Assembly: GCA_032718475.1 (NCBI GenBank)
Contig: JAUCBJ010006002.1
Coordinates: 1 to 64,000 of the forward strand
Direction: 5' to 3'
DNA length: 64,000 nucleotides
Source: Nemertoderma westbladi
Lineage: Eukaryota; Xenacoelomorpha; Nemertodermatida; Nemertodermatidae
In this document: positions 28,800 to 42,194 of the stretch, in pieces
Layout of the letters: every line of letters starts with the position of its first letter
Position numbering within the stretch: position 1 is the stretch's first letter
Program-made: the position numbers and the translations under genes
Notes under the pieces: model-generated
Databases searched by the model: none
What the model saw: the letters and a program-made list of their open reading frames with translations, nothing else
Told to the model about the DNA's origin: nothing

Positions 28800-29567
28800 G
28801 GGTCACGGGTCACGGGTCACGGGTCACGGGTCACGGGTCACGGGTTACGGGTTACGGGTCACGGGTCACGGGTCACGGGTCACGGGTCACGGGTCACGGG
28901 TCACGGGTCACGGGTCACGGGTCACGGGTCACGGGTCACGGGTCACGGGTCACGGGTCACGGGTCACGGGTCACGGGTCACGGGTTACGGGTCACGGGTC
29001 ACGGGTCACGGGTCACGGGTCACGGGTCACGGGTCACGGGTTACGGGTCACGGGTCACGGGTCACGGGTCACGGGTCACGGGTCACGGGTCACGGGTCAC
29101 GGGTCACGGGTCACGGGTCACGGGTCACGGGTCACGGGTTACGGGTCACGGGTCACGGGTCACGGGTCACGGGTCACGGGTCACGGGTCACGGGTCACGG
29201 GTCACGGGTCACGGGTCACGGGTCACGGGTCACGGGTCACGGGTCACGGGTCACGGGTCACGGGTCACGGGTCACGGGTTACGGGTCACGGGTTACGGGT
29301 CACGGGTCACGGGTTACGGGTCATGGGTCACGGGTCATGGGTCACGGGTCACGGGTCACGGGTCACGGGTCACGGGTCGGTCACGGGTCACGGGTCACGG
29401 GTTACGGGTCACGGGTCACGGGTCACGGGTCACGGGTCACGGGTCACGGGTCACGGGTCACGGGTCACGGGTCACGGGTCACGGGTCACGGGTCACGGGT
29501 CACGGGTCACGGGTCACGGGTCACGGGTCACGGGTCACGGGTTACGGGTCACGGGTCACGGGTCACG
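28800..29567. repeat. Heptamer minisatellite (GGGTCAC)n, about 110 copies
   Basis: Near-perfect tandem array of GGGTCAC with scattered GGGTTAC and a few GGGTCAT variants and one short slip near 29375. Since 7 is not a multiple of 3, all three + frames are open and encode cyclic GSRVTGH, which explains the 305-codon frame. Each junction reads GGGTCA-C-GGGTCA. Confidence 0.95.
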
Positions 29568-32500
29568 CTGCTTACCTTTAAACCCCCTTGTTAAGATTGT
29601 TTCCTCGAAGAATGCAAGAAAGTTACCATGGTGGAAGCAGACGTTGTTTTTCTTATGTCGTTCATTCCTTAGCAGATGATCTCTGAGTTTAATCTTAGGA
29701 AAAATTCAACTAACTACCATTGAGTGGGTCTCTGGTGGTTTGCCCTTCGTTAGACAAAGTGACTATAGTGCGCTTTAATGTGATGGGGTTCACATTGGGA
29801 ATTGTTGAGCTGGAGTGTGGAGTGCATTTCTCCTGTAGGTCAGTGATGAGATGGTTCATAGATGTATCATACAAAATGCACTTGTGTTGTTTCTCGGTTA
29901 GAGAGTTTCTAATTGCAGACTGTGCCGCATCATATTGCACTAATATGGCTGTTTTGTATTGAAGCTGCTCCAGATTCATTTTCGGTTACAATGGAAAAGA
30001 TATACTTTGTGGTTTATGGAGTTGGAGTTGTATCCTGATATCAACGTGTTTCTTCGTAATCCTTTCTGTACTCGCTGCTTTCGCTCATTCCTTCACTGTA
30101 AAGAACCACATATATCAACCACTCTCCATGAACACAGATGACGATCCAGTGGACACTGCTGGAGACGTAAAGACGAGGTCATGCCAGTGCTCGGTAACTT
30201 AAATGATCTTGAAATTGACCTTGAAATCAACTTTAAGGTCAACTTGAAACTCATTTTTACATTGACTAAGGTTTTCTTTTAAGTTCAAGTCAAGCGGGTA
30301 ACTCAAAGTAATACTTAGTAGTCAAGGTGAAACTTGAAATTTCAAGGCACACCTTGGGACTTAAAGATGGACGACAGGTTTGTTTATTTCAGCAGTTGCC
30401 ATGGTTATGCAGTTAAGCCCATTGTATAATAAGGCCTGCAATAATTATACAAGACGTAATCCAAACTGTTTATAACGCTTATAGCAATGGAAATGAATGA
30501 TAACACCTACTGTAGCAGCCGTAGCGTATATATCGAAGTAACATAGGCCTGTTGTATGTGGCAATAGTTATTGTTATAGGGGTGAGGGCGGTGGTGACAG
30601 GTGAGCAATGTAGATTCAATGAAAATTTGGAATATAGCTAACTATATATCGAGCAAAAGGGTGGCTATTACTAAAATGTATAGCGGACTAAATCGAGACC
30701 AGACTGAGATATTACGAGATTATACATAGCATTCCATTCCTTTTAGTTGCCTATTAATCAGTAATTTACAATCGATAATTCAATATTAAAGGTACTTATA
30801 AGCTCTGCCGCTACACCTTGACATTACTGTACTGTAATGGAAGATAACATTTTGCCATGGTATAGCTTAGTTGTCCTACTTCTGAGCTGTATCTACAGGA
30901 TATTTTACTCGCATTCAATGCCGATCCAGTGATGATAGATTTTTTATCATTTATTTTTCATTAATTAGTATTATTAATTTGTATTATTATTATTATTATT
31001 ATTTATATTTAATTGATTTTTTAGTACGTAGATGAAGCTCTAGAATTAGTTTAAAGAGCTATAGTAATTGTTCTATTAGTCGAAGTAGTAGGGCCTATCT
31101 CTTACATAGTTGTTCCGCTATATATAACCCCGTACATAGATTCAAACTAGTTGTTTTCTCTCATAAGGTAATAGGTGGCGATAGTGTATATTCGTAACTC
31201 GAAAAATCTAAATTCATAGTCTTTTGTAACATAAAGTTATCAACTCACTTTATATACAATAATGACCTAACTATGTATAAACACTAATCACTATCCCCAC
31301 CCACCACCCTATAATGTATTTAAGGGCTTTGCGGATTTTAAAAATTAATATTTTGGTGGTTCACCCAGCCATTGCATGGCTGGGTGAACAAAATGGTTAA
31401 AATTTCAAAGATAAATTTTAAAGTATGTCTGGCAATGTCCTATTAGACTTTGCGTATAATGTATGAATTACTATAAAATATAAAAAATACTCTTATTCCA
31501 TGCTTTAGGCCAAAGATCATAAAGATCATGATCAAAGATCATAAAAATGACCCGTTTGGGCAAATTGACTAAAATTGTGTATTCGTCCACTAGCGAACCC
31601 GTATCGACCAAAAAGTTTCGAATTTTAAAGTAATATCGCTCGTTTTGACTTTTCGAGATATTATCGCCTACTTCTTCCCAAAGGTGGCGATTCGCCTCTG
31701 ATATTCGACTTGGCGGTCGGGGCCCCGATTTGACGAAAATCCATTTATATCGGCTTCCGCTGGGTCTTTTTGAAAATTTAAAAAATTGGCGAGCTCCTCT
31801 CGTTGTTTCCCATCAATTGGCACCGTTAATTTCGAGATTGGATTAATTAATTCGCTCTTAATTGGCGCTAATTGCTAATTACTGCTCCAGTTTCAATTTT
31901 GCAACTTGTGTGTCAAATTAACCCATCTATATGGGGCCTGACTTCTGCTGGGGAAGTAAAGAAAAAGGGATGGATGTTTTACGGATTGTTCACCCTTTGG
32001 AGTTAGTGTGTCGCACTCATTGTAACAGCCAAGACAGAGGAGCTGTCGGGTTGCTTCCAGTGTTTCTTGTTTCGCACGTTCACGTATCACTTCGCTCTTA
32101 TTATACTGTTTTTAGTCACTATACCTGCAAAGAAAATTCACACACAGCGCACATTTTCGCTGTGTAAATTGAATTACCGGTACGTTACAACAGCGTTTTT
32201 ATAATAGTCATACTGGAATATAGCTAATCAATTTTATCTTCAATTATAACTATATTTGACTTGGCAATCGTACTGTAGTAAATAAATGCTACGCCTAGAC
32301 AACAGATGTCCGATATTGAATATTACAGAGAAATAAGTTTATTCAGGATAATATAAGTCCATACAGGATTAAATGCAACAAATGATAAAGCTTCAGTAAC
32401 TTGATCTTAACCGATTCAATTCAAATTAGGAGTAACTAATGCATACCATATGCACGCACATGTTTGTAATGAATCATAGTGTATCTTGGAGAAGTTTATT

Positions 32501-32700
32501 GAAACATTTTGTTGTTTGTGTCTCGTAATAATATTAAAATTAAAGTCTTAATTATGGTTACTAACCACAAATTAAACAAATCCAATGTCATTGGTCAATG
32601 AAATTATTGAAAATATTTTCACTTAACTTTATTTACTTTCCTATCTGTAATTGCTGCTAACAATTAAAGGTTTAGCAATAATTGATATTTTTGTATTCCT
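29568..32700. other. Intergenic sequence, no gene recognised
   Basis: AT-rich with only short frames lacking domains. A perfect small hairpin occurs at about 31368-31398, and CTTGAAAT-rich low complexity near 30200-30350. No transposon ends were found. Confidence 0.4.
31368..31398. other. Perfect hairpin GTTCACCCAGCCAT / ATGGCTGGGTGAAC
   Basis: Fourteen-base arms separated by three bases (TGC), in AT-rich surroundings. No function is evident. Confidence 0.6.
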
Positions 32701-32740
32701 TGCATGGAGTACACAGACGCTCATATTATGTTGGAAGTAG

Positions 32741-32926
32741 GTGTTACTTATATTTGATGAAGTGCCTACTTATTTGGAGATGGGACAGTTTACTGACCAA
32801 GAGTTACAGAGTCAAACATTTAGAATGATTTATGAAAACGCAATACAGATGACATCCACCTGTGGCAGTGCTGGACAGATCCAACCAAACAAACCTTTTG
32901 CCGGTCCAACAGGCAGTAATTACTAA
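32741..32926 (+). other. Exon-like ORF of unknown origin
   Basis: The open frame reads VPTYLEMGQFTDQELQSQTF, then RMIYENAIQMTSTCGSAGQ, and ends PTGSNY-stop. Its composition is protein-like and less AT-rich than the flanks. An upstream AG near 32728 or 32762 could be an acceptor. It may be the last exon of a gene, a pseudogene or a retroelement fragment; no family is recognised. Confidence 0.3.
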
Positions 32927-33339
32927 GACACATTAGGGGAGGGTGACATATCATGCATGACACCATTCATTGCTTCATTAGAGTCATATAAATTTATATA
33001 ACGTTGATGAAACGCATTTCATATACTTATATAAATTGGGGTTGAGATGATCATATTTTGACCATATTTTCAAATTTAATGTTATTTTAGAAGAAACTTA
33101 AGGTAAGGTAAGAAATTTAAATTCAAAATGGATTTATTTACCTTTATGATAAAGCATAGATTTTACTGAGTTGGTGCTGCAGGCCCTATTTAAGGTATTT
33201 AAACTATGTTATAATAAAAATAATTTAACAATATAAAATATTAAGATAATAATACCAAAAAGGCGGGAAATTTAAATTTATAAGGCAGATTTTTATACAC
33301 TAGTCTATACAGTTATAGGATTACTACAGTACAGAAGTA
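32927..33339. other. AT-rich spacer
   Basis: Nothing recognised. Confidence 0.35.
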
Positions 33340-33590
33340 GTTTAGTTCGATCCACTGTTCGACCTGTTACTTGGTACCAGCCCCAATCTAGAACTGGTTT
33401 GCCAGCCCCTCGCCGCGCAGACCAGCCCCATCTCCAAAACCCAACCTCCGCCAGGAGCAACAAAAACCCCGGCGGCAGAGGGAATTGGACCCGAGGAGAG
33501 CAAACTGCAGCCGTGGACGAACACCCCTCAGCACGCACGCGAGACCTCTCTCATGCATATTGCCACGCCTCGACAAGGTAAGAAATTGTA
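33340..33590 (+). other. GC-rich block with a splice-donor-like edge
   Basis: About 250 bp of markedly GC-rich sequence, open on both strands, ends at GACAAG followed by GTAAGAAATTG. A diverged repeat of the sequence after this donor (TAAGAAATTGTATG ... GTTTAAACATTAAA) occurs again at 33774-33832. It could be a non-coding first exon, a CpG-rich promoter or a retroelement start. Confidence 0.3.
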
Positions 33591-34430
33591 TGCAAAGTGT
33601 AAATTCCGCAGTCTTATCCTGTTTAAACATTAAAGGCGTAAAATACAGTATAACCAACCACTACTTATCAGAATCATCTCAAGATGTCTTCAAGTATCAT
33701 ATATCGCGTATATTTGGTCATATTTTCCTACTTATATCGCCACTTAATGTGCTAAAAACTTGATAAATAAGATAAGATAAGAAATTGTATGAAAATTTAA
33801 ATCCTGGACGTCTCAAGCGGTTTAAACATTAAATAAATATTTGATGAATATATACATATACAGTATTATACATATATTTAAACCCAATACAGACTTACAG
33901 AATTCCCTTATAATATCAATTCACACAATACCCTTTGTTTGTTTTAAAAACTAATAATAATACTTTGTTACTAATAACTAAATTATTATTATATATTATA
34001 TATTATAAATTATTATAACAATATTATGTTTAAATTCAGACGCCATTTCGACATAATTGTAATAATGTAGAAATATATAAGTTGACAATTAATTATACTG
34101 TGGGACGAGCAATGATTGAAAGGTTAATAAGTGTCACTACTGCCTGTCTGCCAATGCTTATTCAAACATTTCTCATGCAATCAATATCTAAATCTCATTA
34201 AGGGGGGATTAATGACTAACCAACCAGACCACAGACAGCCAGTTTGGGCGGAAAGAATAAAAATTTTTTTTTTTTAATAAAAGATACACCCCCAAGCGGG
34301 GTAAATTTTGATTATTATAAAACTTAAATATTAAAATAAAATATAATATGCACAGTATGAAGAAAATATGTTATTTAAAATGTATTCTTTAATTGTAAAA
34401 TACTTGATAGAGAAAGTGAAATATGTAAGA
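33591..34430. other. AT-rich spacer downstream of the - strand LINE
   Basis: No gene is recognised. The segment adjoining 34430 probably includes the 3' untranslated part of the LINE. Confidence 0.35.
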
Positions 34431-34431
34431 T

Positions 34432-37250
34432 TTAAGAGGCGGCAAGCTCGGAGGGAGATGGGCAGAGGGGGCATGATAATGCGTGGTAGAGTTCGGTGCA
34501 CGAACCGGAGCAGAACCGGCAGACACATTCATCGGAGAGATTATGAAACGGTGTAGAAGTGGAACAGATCTTATGGTGGAAACCGTGGGCAGTTAGACGG
34601 GTAATGACGTGTCGGTTTTTTTTTTGCCCAGCAGCCTTCCACGAGGTTGATGTGAACGCGGGACCAGCCGAAAATCCCTTGGCATCGTAGTTCCGCTCGC
34701 GGTCGGATCTGAACTGTCGGTATGCGGTGATGACGTCGTCGTTGAAGATATCTGGGGATTTGAGCAGTATATCTTCTGTGAGAGATTTCTCACTAACGAG
34801 TTTGAGCGAAAGTGTTGAAGGGGCTGACAGATGAAGGCCGAGCATTTTCTTAATAAAAGTAGTTTTTATTTTGTCTAGGTCCTTTAGAATAGTAAGTGAT
34901 AAGAATTTGCCAATTTCGGATAAAGCGTAAGTTGATGTAGGGAGGATTTTCATTAAGAATATTTTTATACCAGTTTCGACAGAAAGTAGATGTAGTTTGT
35001 TCAATGAGCCAATTGCCCCATAGGATTTCTTCTTTTTTGATTTAATATATTTGGAGAAAGATAAAGATGGTTGAAGGATGATCCCGAGATATTCATATTC
35101 GTTGGTAATTATAATGGGTACGCGTAGGTAAATTTGTCTGATCGGACAAGAGGACCTCCATTTCTAAACTTTATGATCTTGGTCTTTATCATATTGACTT
35201 CCATCCCGTTGGCTAAGGCCCATTGATGTAAGATGTCGAGAGCTAATTGAATTTCATGTGGATTGGTGGAGTATATAGCTAGATCGTCGGCATAGAAGAT
35301 AAATTTGATGATAGAACCTATTTGACGTAACGCCAGCGCCAGCGTAACGTCAGCAATGAATATTATAAAGCTGGTCGGTGAGAAGCAGTCGCCCTGGAGT
35401 ACCCCACGTAGTTGTTCGATTACGATGCTAAACCGGAGACCGTCGAAGACTCTGAATCAGTTAGACAGGATGTCAGACAAGAGGTTGTATAGTTTACCCC
35501 TGATCCCTGCCTTATATAACTTCTCGATGAGAATAGCTCTGTTTACAAGGTCAAAGGCCTTGCGGAAATCTATGAACGCAACGTAGACTTTGCGTTCATC
35601 GCGAGTTGGTGATTTCAGTGCCGATGCAATGTCAAAGAGAAGTTTACGGATTGCCTGAAAGGTTGATTTACCGGGGGTAAATCCATATTGTTCGGGAGGG
35701 ATTGCGCCAGGAATGTTGTTGCGAACACGGTTGTTTATAATTGAAGTTAGAATCTTAAGCAGTAATGATAATAAGGCGATTCCGCGATAATTATCCGGAT
35801 TTGTTACCGAGCCTATCCCTTTATAGAGGATCATATTAATACTTTCCTTCCATCGTATTGGGATTTTACCGATATGTATGGTATGGTAGAGTAGAGTTAC
35901 AATGACGAGAATCCATGGAAGGGCTTGTTTTAAATGCTCATAGTAGAGACGTCCAGGCCCACATGCTTTCTTATTAGAACTCTCTCCAATAGCTGACTCA
36001 ACTTCCTCGGATGTGAAGGGGTCATTGAACCATTACGATTCCAGTAATTCCTCGTTAGATGGCATAGTTATCGGCGGTATTTCGGGTACATCCGCAATTG
36101 TTCCGAGTAGATTTTTAATGTGGGTCTCTAGTTTTGTTGAGTCGATAGGAGCAGCTGTCGGTTTCTTCTTTCCGAATAGAGTCCACGGTTTAATTTCAGT
36201 GTCGTCATTTAACTCCATTAGTTTGACTTCCTCGTAAGATTTGCGTTTCTTTTTTAGTACCGATTTGTAGTTCTTGCGTAGTTCCCAGTATCGAGATTTA
36301 TCGCAATTGGAGATGTTTCTCATTGGCATCGCTAACATGAGACTATCCTTGAGTTCTTTGCACTCGGCGTCGAACCACGGTTTGTTGTGTTTGCCCTTCA
36401 GTTTCCCTTTATCTACTGTTGAATCAATTAAAGTTTGCGAGAGGAGCATAGCAGCATGGTCCACATCGATGGAATCGGAGTGTTCCAGCAGCTTTTCGTG
36501 TCGGATTCTGAGATTTACATTATCGTGAAGTTTGGTTAGGGTTATATTTCGACTAAGCGGTGGATCCCGAGATTGAGCGAGAAGCGGTGTGTCTGCGTTG
36601 CCATTCGTTAGAATCTTGATCGATATACATTGGTGTTTCCGAATGGGGTTATATATGTTATGGTAGGAATTGGTATGTCGGAGAGGGGATGAGTGGCTTT
36701 AATATAGAATAGGTTGATGACACTCTCCCCCTGGGGAGATATGTATGTTGGGGACGAATCCGGGGATAAACAAATGAACCCTAACGATTGGAGATGGCCC
36801 GTGAGATCGGAACCCCGTCGACTGGAGTCCAATCTACAATTGAAATCACCACTGATAATGATATCGATGTTTGGATCTGTGTTGGTCAGCGATAAGTTGA
36901 TTGTCAGTAATATATCTTCGATTGAAGTTTTGGGAGTGAAATAGAAAACGATGAAGAACACGGTATCAGTCTTTAATACTATGAATGAGTCTGCTTTTAT
37001 TATAAATGACGGGTTTAAACGCGGTATGCTCATTTTCATCAAACCACCGGAGGGTCTGCCATGGGCTGGTTTAAGTACAGATTGGACGAAACAGTAATAG
37101 TTGTCGTTGTGAAAAGTAGGGCTGGTTATGAAGGTTTCCGTAAGTAATATAACATCGCTGTCTTTATATATGTCTGTAATCGGTAGATGGTTCTCTAAAT
37201 AGTTTAAACCCTCGACGTTCCATAAGATTACTGTATGTGATTGTCAGTTA
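34432..37250 (-). pseudogene. LINE ORF2: endonuclease, reverse transcriptase and C-terminal Cys motif
   Basis: On the - strand the endonuclease (36608-37245) has LWNVEGLN, LLTETF and SGDFNCRLDSSRRGSD. A linker (36033-36464) has KHNKPWFDAECKELKDS. The RT (34990-35834) has NPDNYRGIALLSLLLK, EQYGFTPGKST, VYVAFIDFRKAFD and FYADDLAIYSTN near 35290. The C-terminal part (34432-35004) ends with CRFCSGSC...YHALSCPLC, a Cys/His motif seen in several LINE clades. Only a few frame breaks separate the parts, so this is a comparatively young copy. Same family as the relic at 4491-5100. Confidence 0.85.
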
Positions 37251-37281
37251 CGGGCTGCCGCAGCCGCTTGTTGAGATGAGT

Positions 37282-38081
37282 CTACCGGGTTCGTATGTCT
37301 CCTCGGGTTTCTCCTTTGAATTCCAAACACCTCTCGTTCATTGTCGTTAAGAGCGAATTGCGAATTGTGACGCCTTCCGGCCAAACAGTAGGATCGATTA
37401 GCGCATCCCTGTCCTCACATTCGCAGACAACGTTGAAACTTCTTGATGTTGCCACAGGGAAAACTTCGCGTGCTATAATTTTCGTGAAATGGAGATTCCC
37501 TTCATTGAGATAGTTTTCCACATCCTTCGCTTAGACGGATAATTCGAGTTGATATGGATATGCGATTGTCTCGGATTGGATGCAGTTGGTGTTGGGCAGG
37601 CAGCAGCTCGTAATGAACTGGAATCACCTACCTTACTTCCTGTACCGTGGAGAGGTTTGTTGTGAGTAGGCAAAGACAGGTTTGGTCTGTGGGTTGAGAT
37701 GTCGCGTCGTTCGCGAACGGGTTGCTGGGTTGTGTCTCCACTGCGTCACCCTGAGTTGATCCCGACCGAGGCGATTGACGATTCCGATCGCGGTGTCGCC
37801 GTGCCTTTGTTCAGAGCATCACGGTAGGATAGATTATTCGGTTGATTTGATTGAGATAGCCTGTGAAGATCGGATTCTGCCTTTATTAGTTTTCCCTGGG
37901 CATCTATCGTTTCCCTTTGGCAAGCAGCTAGATTACCCAGAGAGATCGTAAACATCGACATCATTTTCATTAAATTATCAGTTATTAACCGCTCCTGTTG
38001 GTTGTTGAGATTCTTCTTCTCTTTTACTACTTTGAGAACAGTCAAAATGTCGTCATTGAGAGCGACAAACTCACTCGCCAT
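37282..38081 (-). pseudogene. LINE ORF1
   Basis: It begins at an ATG on the - strand (38081) with MASEFVALNDDILTVLKV and a helical, possibly coiled-coil stretch (KEKKNLNNQQERLITDNLMK). A C-terminal part at 37282-37521 reads VVCECEDRDALIDPTVWPEG. The two pieces are in different frames. It lies just upstream of ORF2 in the expected ORF1-ORF2 order. The nucleic-acid-binding role of ORF1 is family knowledge. Confidence 0.7.
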
Positions 38082-38439
38082 ATTAACTTGAATAATATAA
38101 AAAAAAAGAAGGCTGACAGGGTATTACAGTATAAGAAGCAGTTAGTTACTCTTTGTACACTCTCCACCGAAAATGGGAGCAGACTAGACTAGATTTAAAA
38201 TTTGAAGGTAAATTACCTTCTCGGAATCTCGGAATGACATTTTTCATTTTTTAAATAATTACTCCTTGGCCATTTTTTAACCAATTTTCTATATTTTTGG
38301 GTCATTCGACAGGGTTTCGGCAGTTCTTTAAAGTGTCTATTACAGTGTAGATTATACGTATATACAGTATACTTTAAAACTTATCGGTTTAAATTTTTCT
38401 ATTTCTGTTTTTACAGTCAATTTTTCAGATTAAAGCCAA

Positions 38440-39790
38440 AAATTTGCACCGAATGCAGACTGGGTAGTCTAATGAGGTTCTGATTAAGGACATGGTGGGC
38501 AGTTGGCGAATTGCCCTCCCATCAGCAGATTATAGTGGCAAAGGTGGAATGGGTATATTGATGAATCCAACTGCACATGTAGCATTGGACGAAACAGACC
38601 AAATCTCCAACAACCGCATCATCCATCTTTTGCCACTTATCTTGTTCTGGATGACTGGCTAAGAAGTTTCATAAGGTGGTTCTGATTGTGTTCTACTCTC
38701 CAAGTAGAGGAGGTGGAAAATTTCTACCACAATCTCCAAATAGCTACTGATGGAGTAGTAGATCAGCATGCATTCTTAGCATTCCTGGGAGACTTCAATG
38801 CAAGTCGACTGAAACGCAGTTCAAGAAGCAGAACTGGAAAGCTATGGACTCATATTGGACACAGTGGTCAAAAGTCCCAGATAGACAATATTCTGTTTCA
38901 TAGGAAATACAGAAACTCTATACAAGACTGTAATGCATTTACACTTCGACCCTTCTCCAGTGATCACCGCGTTATTGTGGTCAAGGTAAGACTTAGTCTG
39001 CGCGCTAGCAGAACAACGAAATCTGCCTTGCCACGGCATGACTGGTCCTCTCTGTTGCAACAGCCAAGTGTGAGATCCAGCTTCACACTACAGCTGAGCA
39101 TCAGGTTGAAGCTCTTGCCTTAGAGGGGGCAGATCACTGCGAGAGCTATATGGCCTTTACAGAAACTGTTAAGTTAGCAGCTGCAGAAACAGTTCCTGTA
39201 TACCCTCGAAACAGGGAAAAGGCCCCCTGGGCTGACCACAAAATTTGGAAGTGCCGAAATGACCTCAATAAGGCTAAGAAAGAGTCCCGACTCAAACAGA
39301 CTACAGCGGCCAAGAATGCAGTTAAAGCTGCATCTAGGTCCCTGAACAGGCAATACTCTGTTAATCTGCAGGAGCTTATAAACCAAGAGGTTGATGCCAT
39401 CAATGATGCTGATGACAGCAGGCAATCATCCCAGGCATGGAAATCGATCAATTTGCTGACTGGGCCGAAAGGCCAACCAACCACCAAGGTTAAGGCAGAA
39501 TCACTCGCCGATCACTTTGAAAAGCTCCTCAATAATGACAGGGTTTTGTCTGAGTCTGTACTCCCAGATATTCCCATTGGCGATATCTTCTTTGCGGAAG
39601 TGAAGGCTGCTGCAAAGCGCATTAAGATCAATCGTGCTAGTGGAGTATATGGTAACCCCCAGAGGTCTTTAAAATACCTGAGGGCTGTTTGGGGCTCATT
39701 TATCCCATCATAGTTGATACGTACAGAACGACAGGAGTCCCACAAGAAATGAAAACAAATAAGCTATTGCTAGTTCCCATGAAGGTCAAA
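38440..39790 (+). pseudogene. Endonuclease/RT LINE, 5' half, + strand
   Basis: Endonuclease pieces GKGGMGILMNPTAHVALDE, NFYHNLQIATDGVVDQHAFL, LAFLGDFNAS and IDNILFHRK are followed by the RT start LPDIPIGDIFFAEVKAAAKR. It is closely related to the - strand copy at 7.5-9.9 kb, but lacks about 35 residues after GDFNAS. Coding similarity is lost near 39790 within the equivalent of the KTNKLVPVPNKG segment. Several frameshifts are present. Confidence 0.75.
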
Positions 39791-41717
39791 TTAACACGAA
39801 AAGGTTGTTATGGATAAATCACAGATGCGAGGGATTTACATTCCAGCGCGATTTTATCAATTGTTAATTATACTCCACTTTGACAAAATAACAGTAGACT
39901 TCTCAAAAAGGTTCCCAACGATTACGCTTTGGAGCGTTAGTAGTAATATTTAATTCAACTCTTGAATTTGTTGTCTTAAAAACTATTTCATACGTAATAT
40001 AATCTCAGGCAGTAAAAGCAAAAATAACCTTTGACGTGCAAAAAAATTACTTGTTTACGATGTATGCATGTGTACTGTGCAGGCCTAGTATTGTTTATAT
40101 AATAAATTTTATATATACGTAGCAATTCAAGTTTTCAATTCACTTGCTTTCACAATGCAATTCAATTCACTGTTTTCTATAGCGAAAGATTGAGAGCGAA
40201 AATAACAATTCTGACTTACCCACTAAGAAATCGGTTGGTTAAGGTCAAATAATATCTGTTTCAAATTTCATGCAATCTCATTACGATTTGTGTAGAAAAA
40301 TTGATCTGGGGTAGGGGTTGTGTGTATGTCACAGAATTCTGTCACAGTATTCAGCGAAAAGGTGTATCCTATATATGCTGGGGCCTTCGCAAAGTACCAA
40401 GTCTAGATGAGTCTTAACGTATAAGTACAATTAGAGGACCGCGTCATTCCTAACAAATTTCAGATGAAACTGATTGTCTGTTATATAATTTATAGCTACT
40501 TCTTGGATTAATACAATTATTCGCCCCCAGGACTAGACAAACAGAGCAATTATAGAAGTATGACGTCTGTGCGTAAAACTTCTCAACTTTTGATAAAATA
40601 CATGTGTACCAAGTTTTGTACCATTTCATCAATGACTGGCCGACTTATTATTAAGCCTTCAAACGACGACGACAAAAACGACATTGACGAAGACTACATA
40701 ATTATACCTATATAACTATATAATTATACATAATTAATATGTCAACTAATTCTACCGCTTGTGCAAAGGCTCCCCAAGACCTCATGGCTCTCCCCACATA
40801 ACGAATTTAATTTCGTTATATATTTAATGCGATGCGCATTTTATCTTACATCAATGTGATAAACTTCTAAATGCGCGGCATATTAAAACTTCAATTAATT
40901 TAATTTAGATAGACTTCGATTTACAGGATTGAAAGCTCACTCAGTGTTTTGAGTAGACGTGTTGTTGCCTTTTATAAATCGCTTTATTGTTAAATAAATT
41001 TGGCTATTCAGACGTCCATCGCTTTCAGTTATGCATAACCGCTTGAGGGCAATCCTTACTTTTCTGGACAGGGCCACCATATGCATAAATATATTGTAAG
41101 TACTATAGATCTCACTCTATTTGGACTAATTATGATTAAAGATATAGTCTGTGGATTACTGGTATCGTAAACGCTACCGCTTACTACTATATTTTAATAC
41201 AACAAAATCGTGTTTGCTGACTTATCTTATTTCGTGTTGAATCACTCGAAATTGAGGTGGCTATGGAAAAATAATATAAACCAGTATAATTGTGTAAACA
41301 CTGGATGATTTGATAACAGTAACACATTTTATGAATAGCCGATATCATAGTGCAATTTATTGTTACATCAAACACTGGCCGAAATGGGCTGAAACGTTTT
41401 GTATAGTTTTCTGGCACCAACTTATAATTCTAATTCGTAAAGGTTGCTTATCCTATCCTTATTAACATAATAATTTAAGGTATTGGTAAATATTAGCCCG
41501 TTCGCTGATATTGATATAGCAATTTTAAAAAGAGGGTTAGAGAGTTAATGTCTTTTCAACCTTGAAAGTTAGATTGGAGCCTAACCTGCCGATCTCTTTA
41601 CTTCATTTATTTTTAAGATTATTTGATTAGTTGACTTGTAAATATCAAATTATTCGTAATTTCGATCACTAATTGTTAATATTATTCCTGATTTACTGAG
41701 ATATAAAAGTTTTAACC
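39791..41717. other. Upstream region of the aquaporin gene
   Basis: AT-rich with no recognised exon. TATAAAA at 41702-41708 lies only about ten bases before the start codon, too close to act as a TATA box for this ATG unless translation begins further on. A 5' untranslated exon may be hidden here. Confidence 0.35.
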
Positions 41718-42194
41718 ATGGAATTATTTGACAAATCGATATTGTTGAACATCAAAGAAGTTAAGACGATCCCTTTTTGGCAGGGAGTTTGCGGTGAGAT
41801 CGTCGGAACATTTACTTTCGTTTTCATTATAATGGCAACGGCAACTACCGACTTCATGACCAGTGAAACACTCACCCCGTCACATCTACTCTTCATTGCA
41901 GCCTCCATAGGTTTTGGTTTGGCTGTTACTATTCAGATATTTGGACCAATTAGCGGCGCCCATCTGAATCCGGCCGTATCATTGGGTTTAGTTCTGTCGA
42001 ATAGAACGTCTCTCGTTCGCACAGTCCTATACATAGTCGCTCAGCTTATAGGAGCCATATTGGCAGCGGTGGTGGCTCTAGGTCTGAAGGGAACAGAAGC
42101 TGTTGGAGGAGCATGTAACGCTTTGCAGGCGGGTGTGACCATAGGCAACGGTGTTGCCTTCGAAGTACTCGGGACTTTCATTTTGGTTACCACC
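41718..42194 (+). CDS. Aquaporin exon 1 (helices 1-4, first NPA)
   Basis: From ATG 41718 to ACCACC, donor GTGAGT at 42195. It encodes residues 1-159 including the first NPA box and ends in the [12 protein letters not shown] segment of helix 4. Confidence 0.92.

Noticed and set aside
28762-29679. A 305-codon open frame of GSRVTGH repeats
   Set aside because: It is produced by a heptamer satellite; all three + frames are open with the same peptide and no promoter or non-repetitive domain is present.
41702-41708. TATAAAA as aquaporin core promoter
   Set aside because: It is only about ten bases before the start codon, leaving no room for a transcription start and leader.
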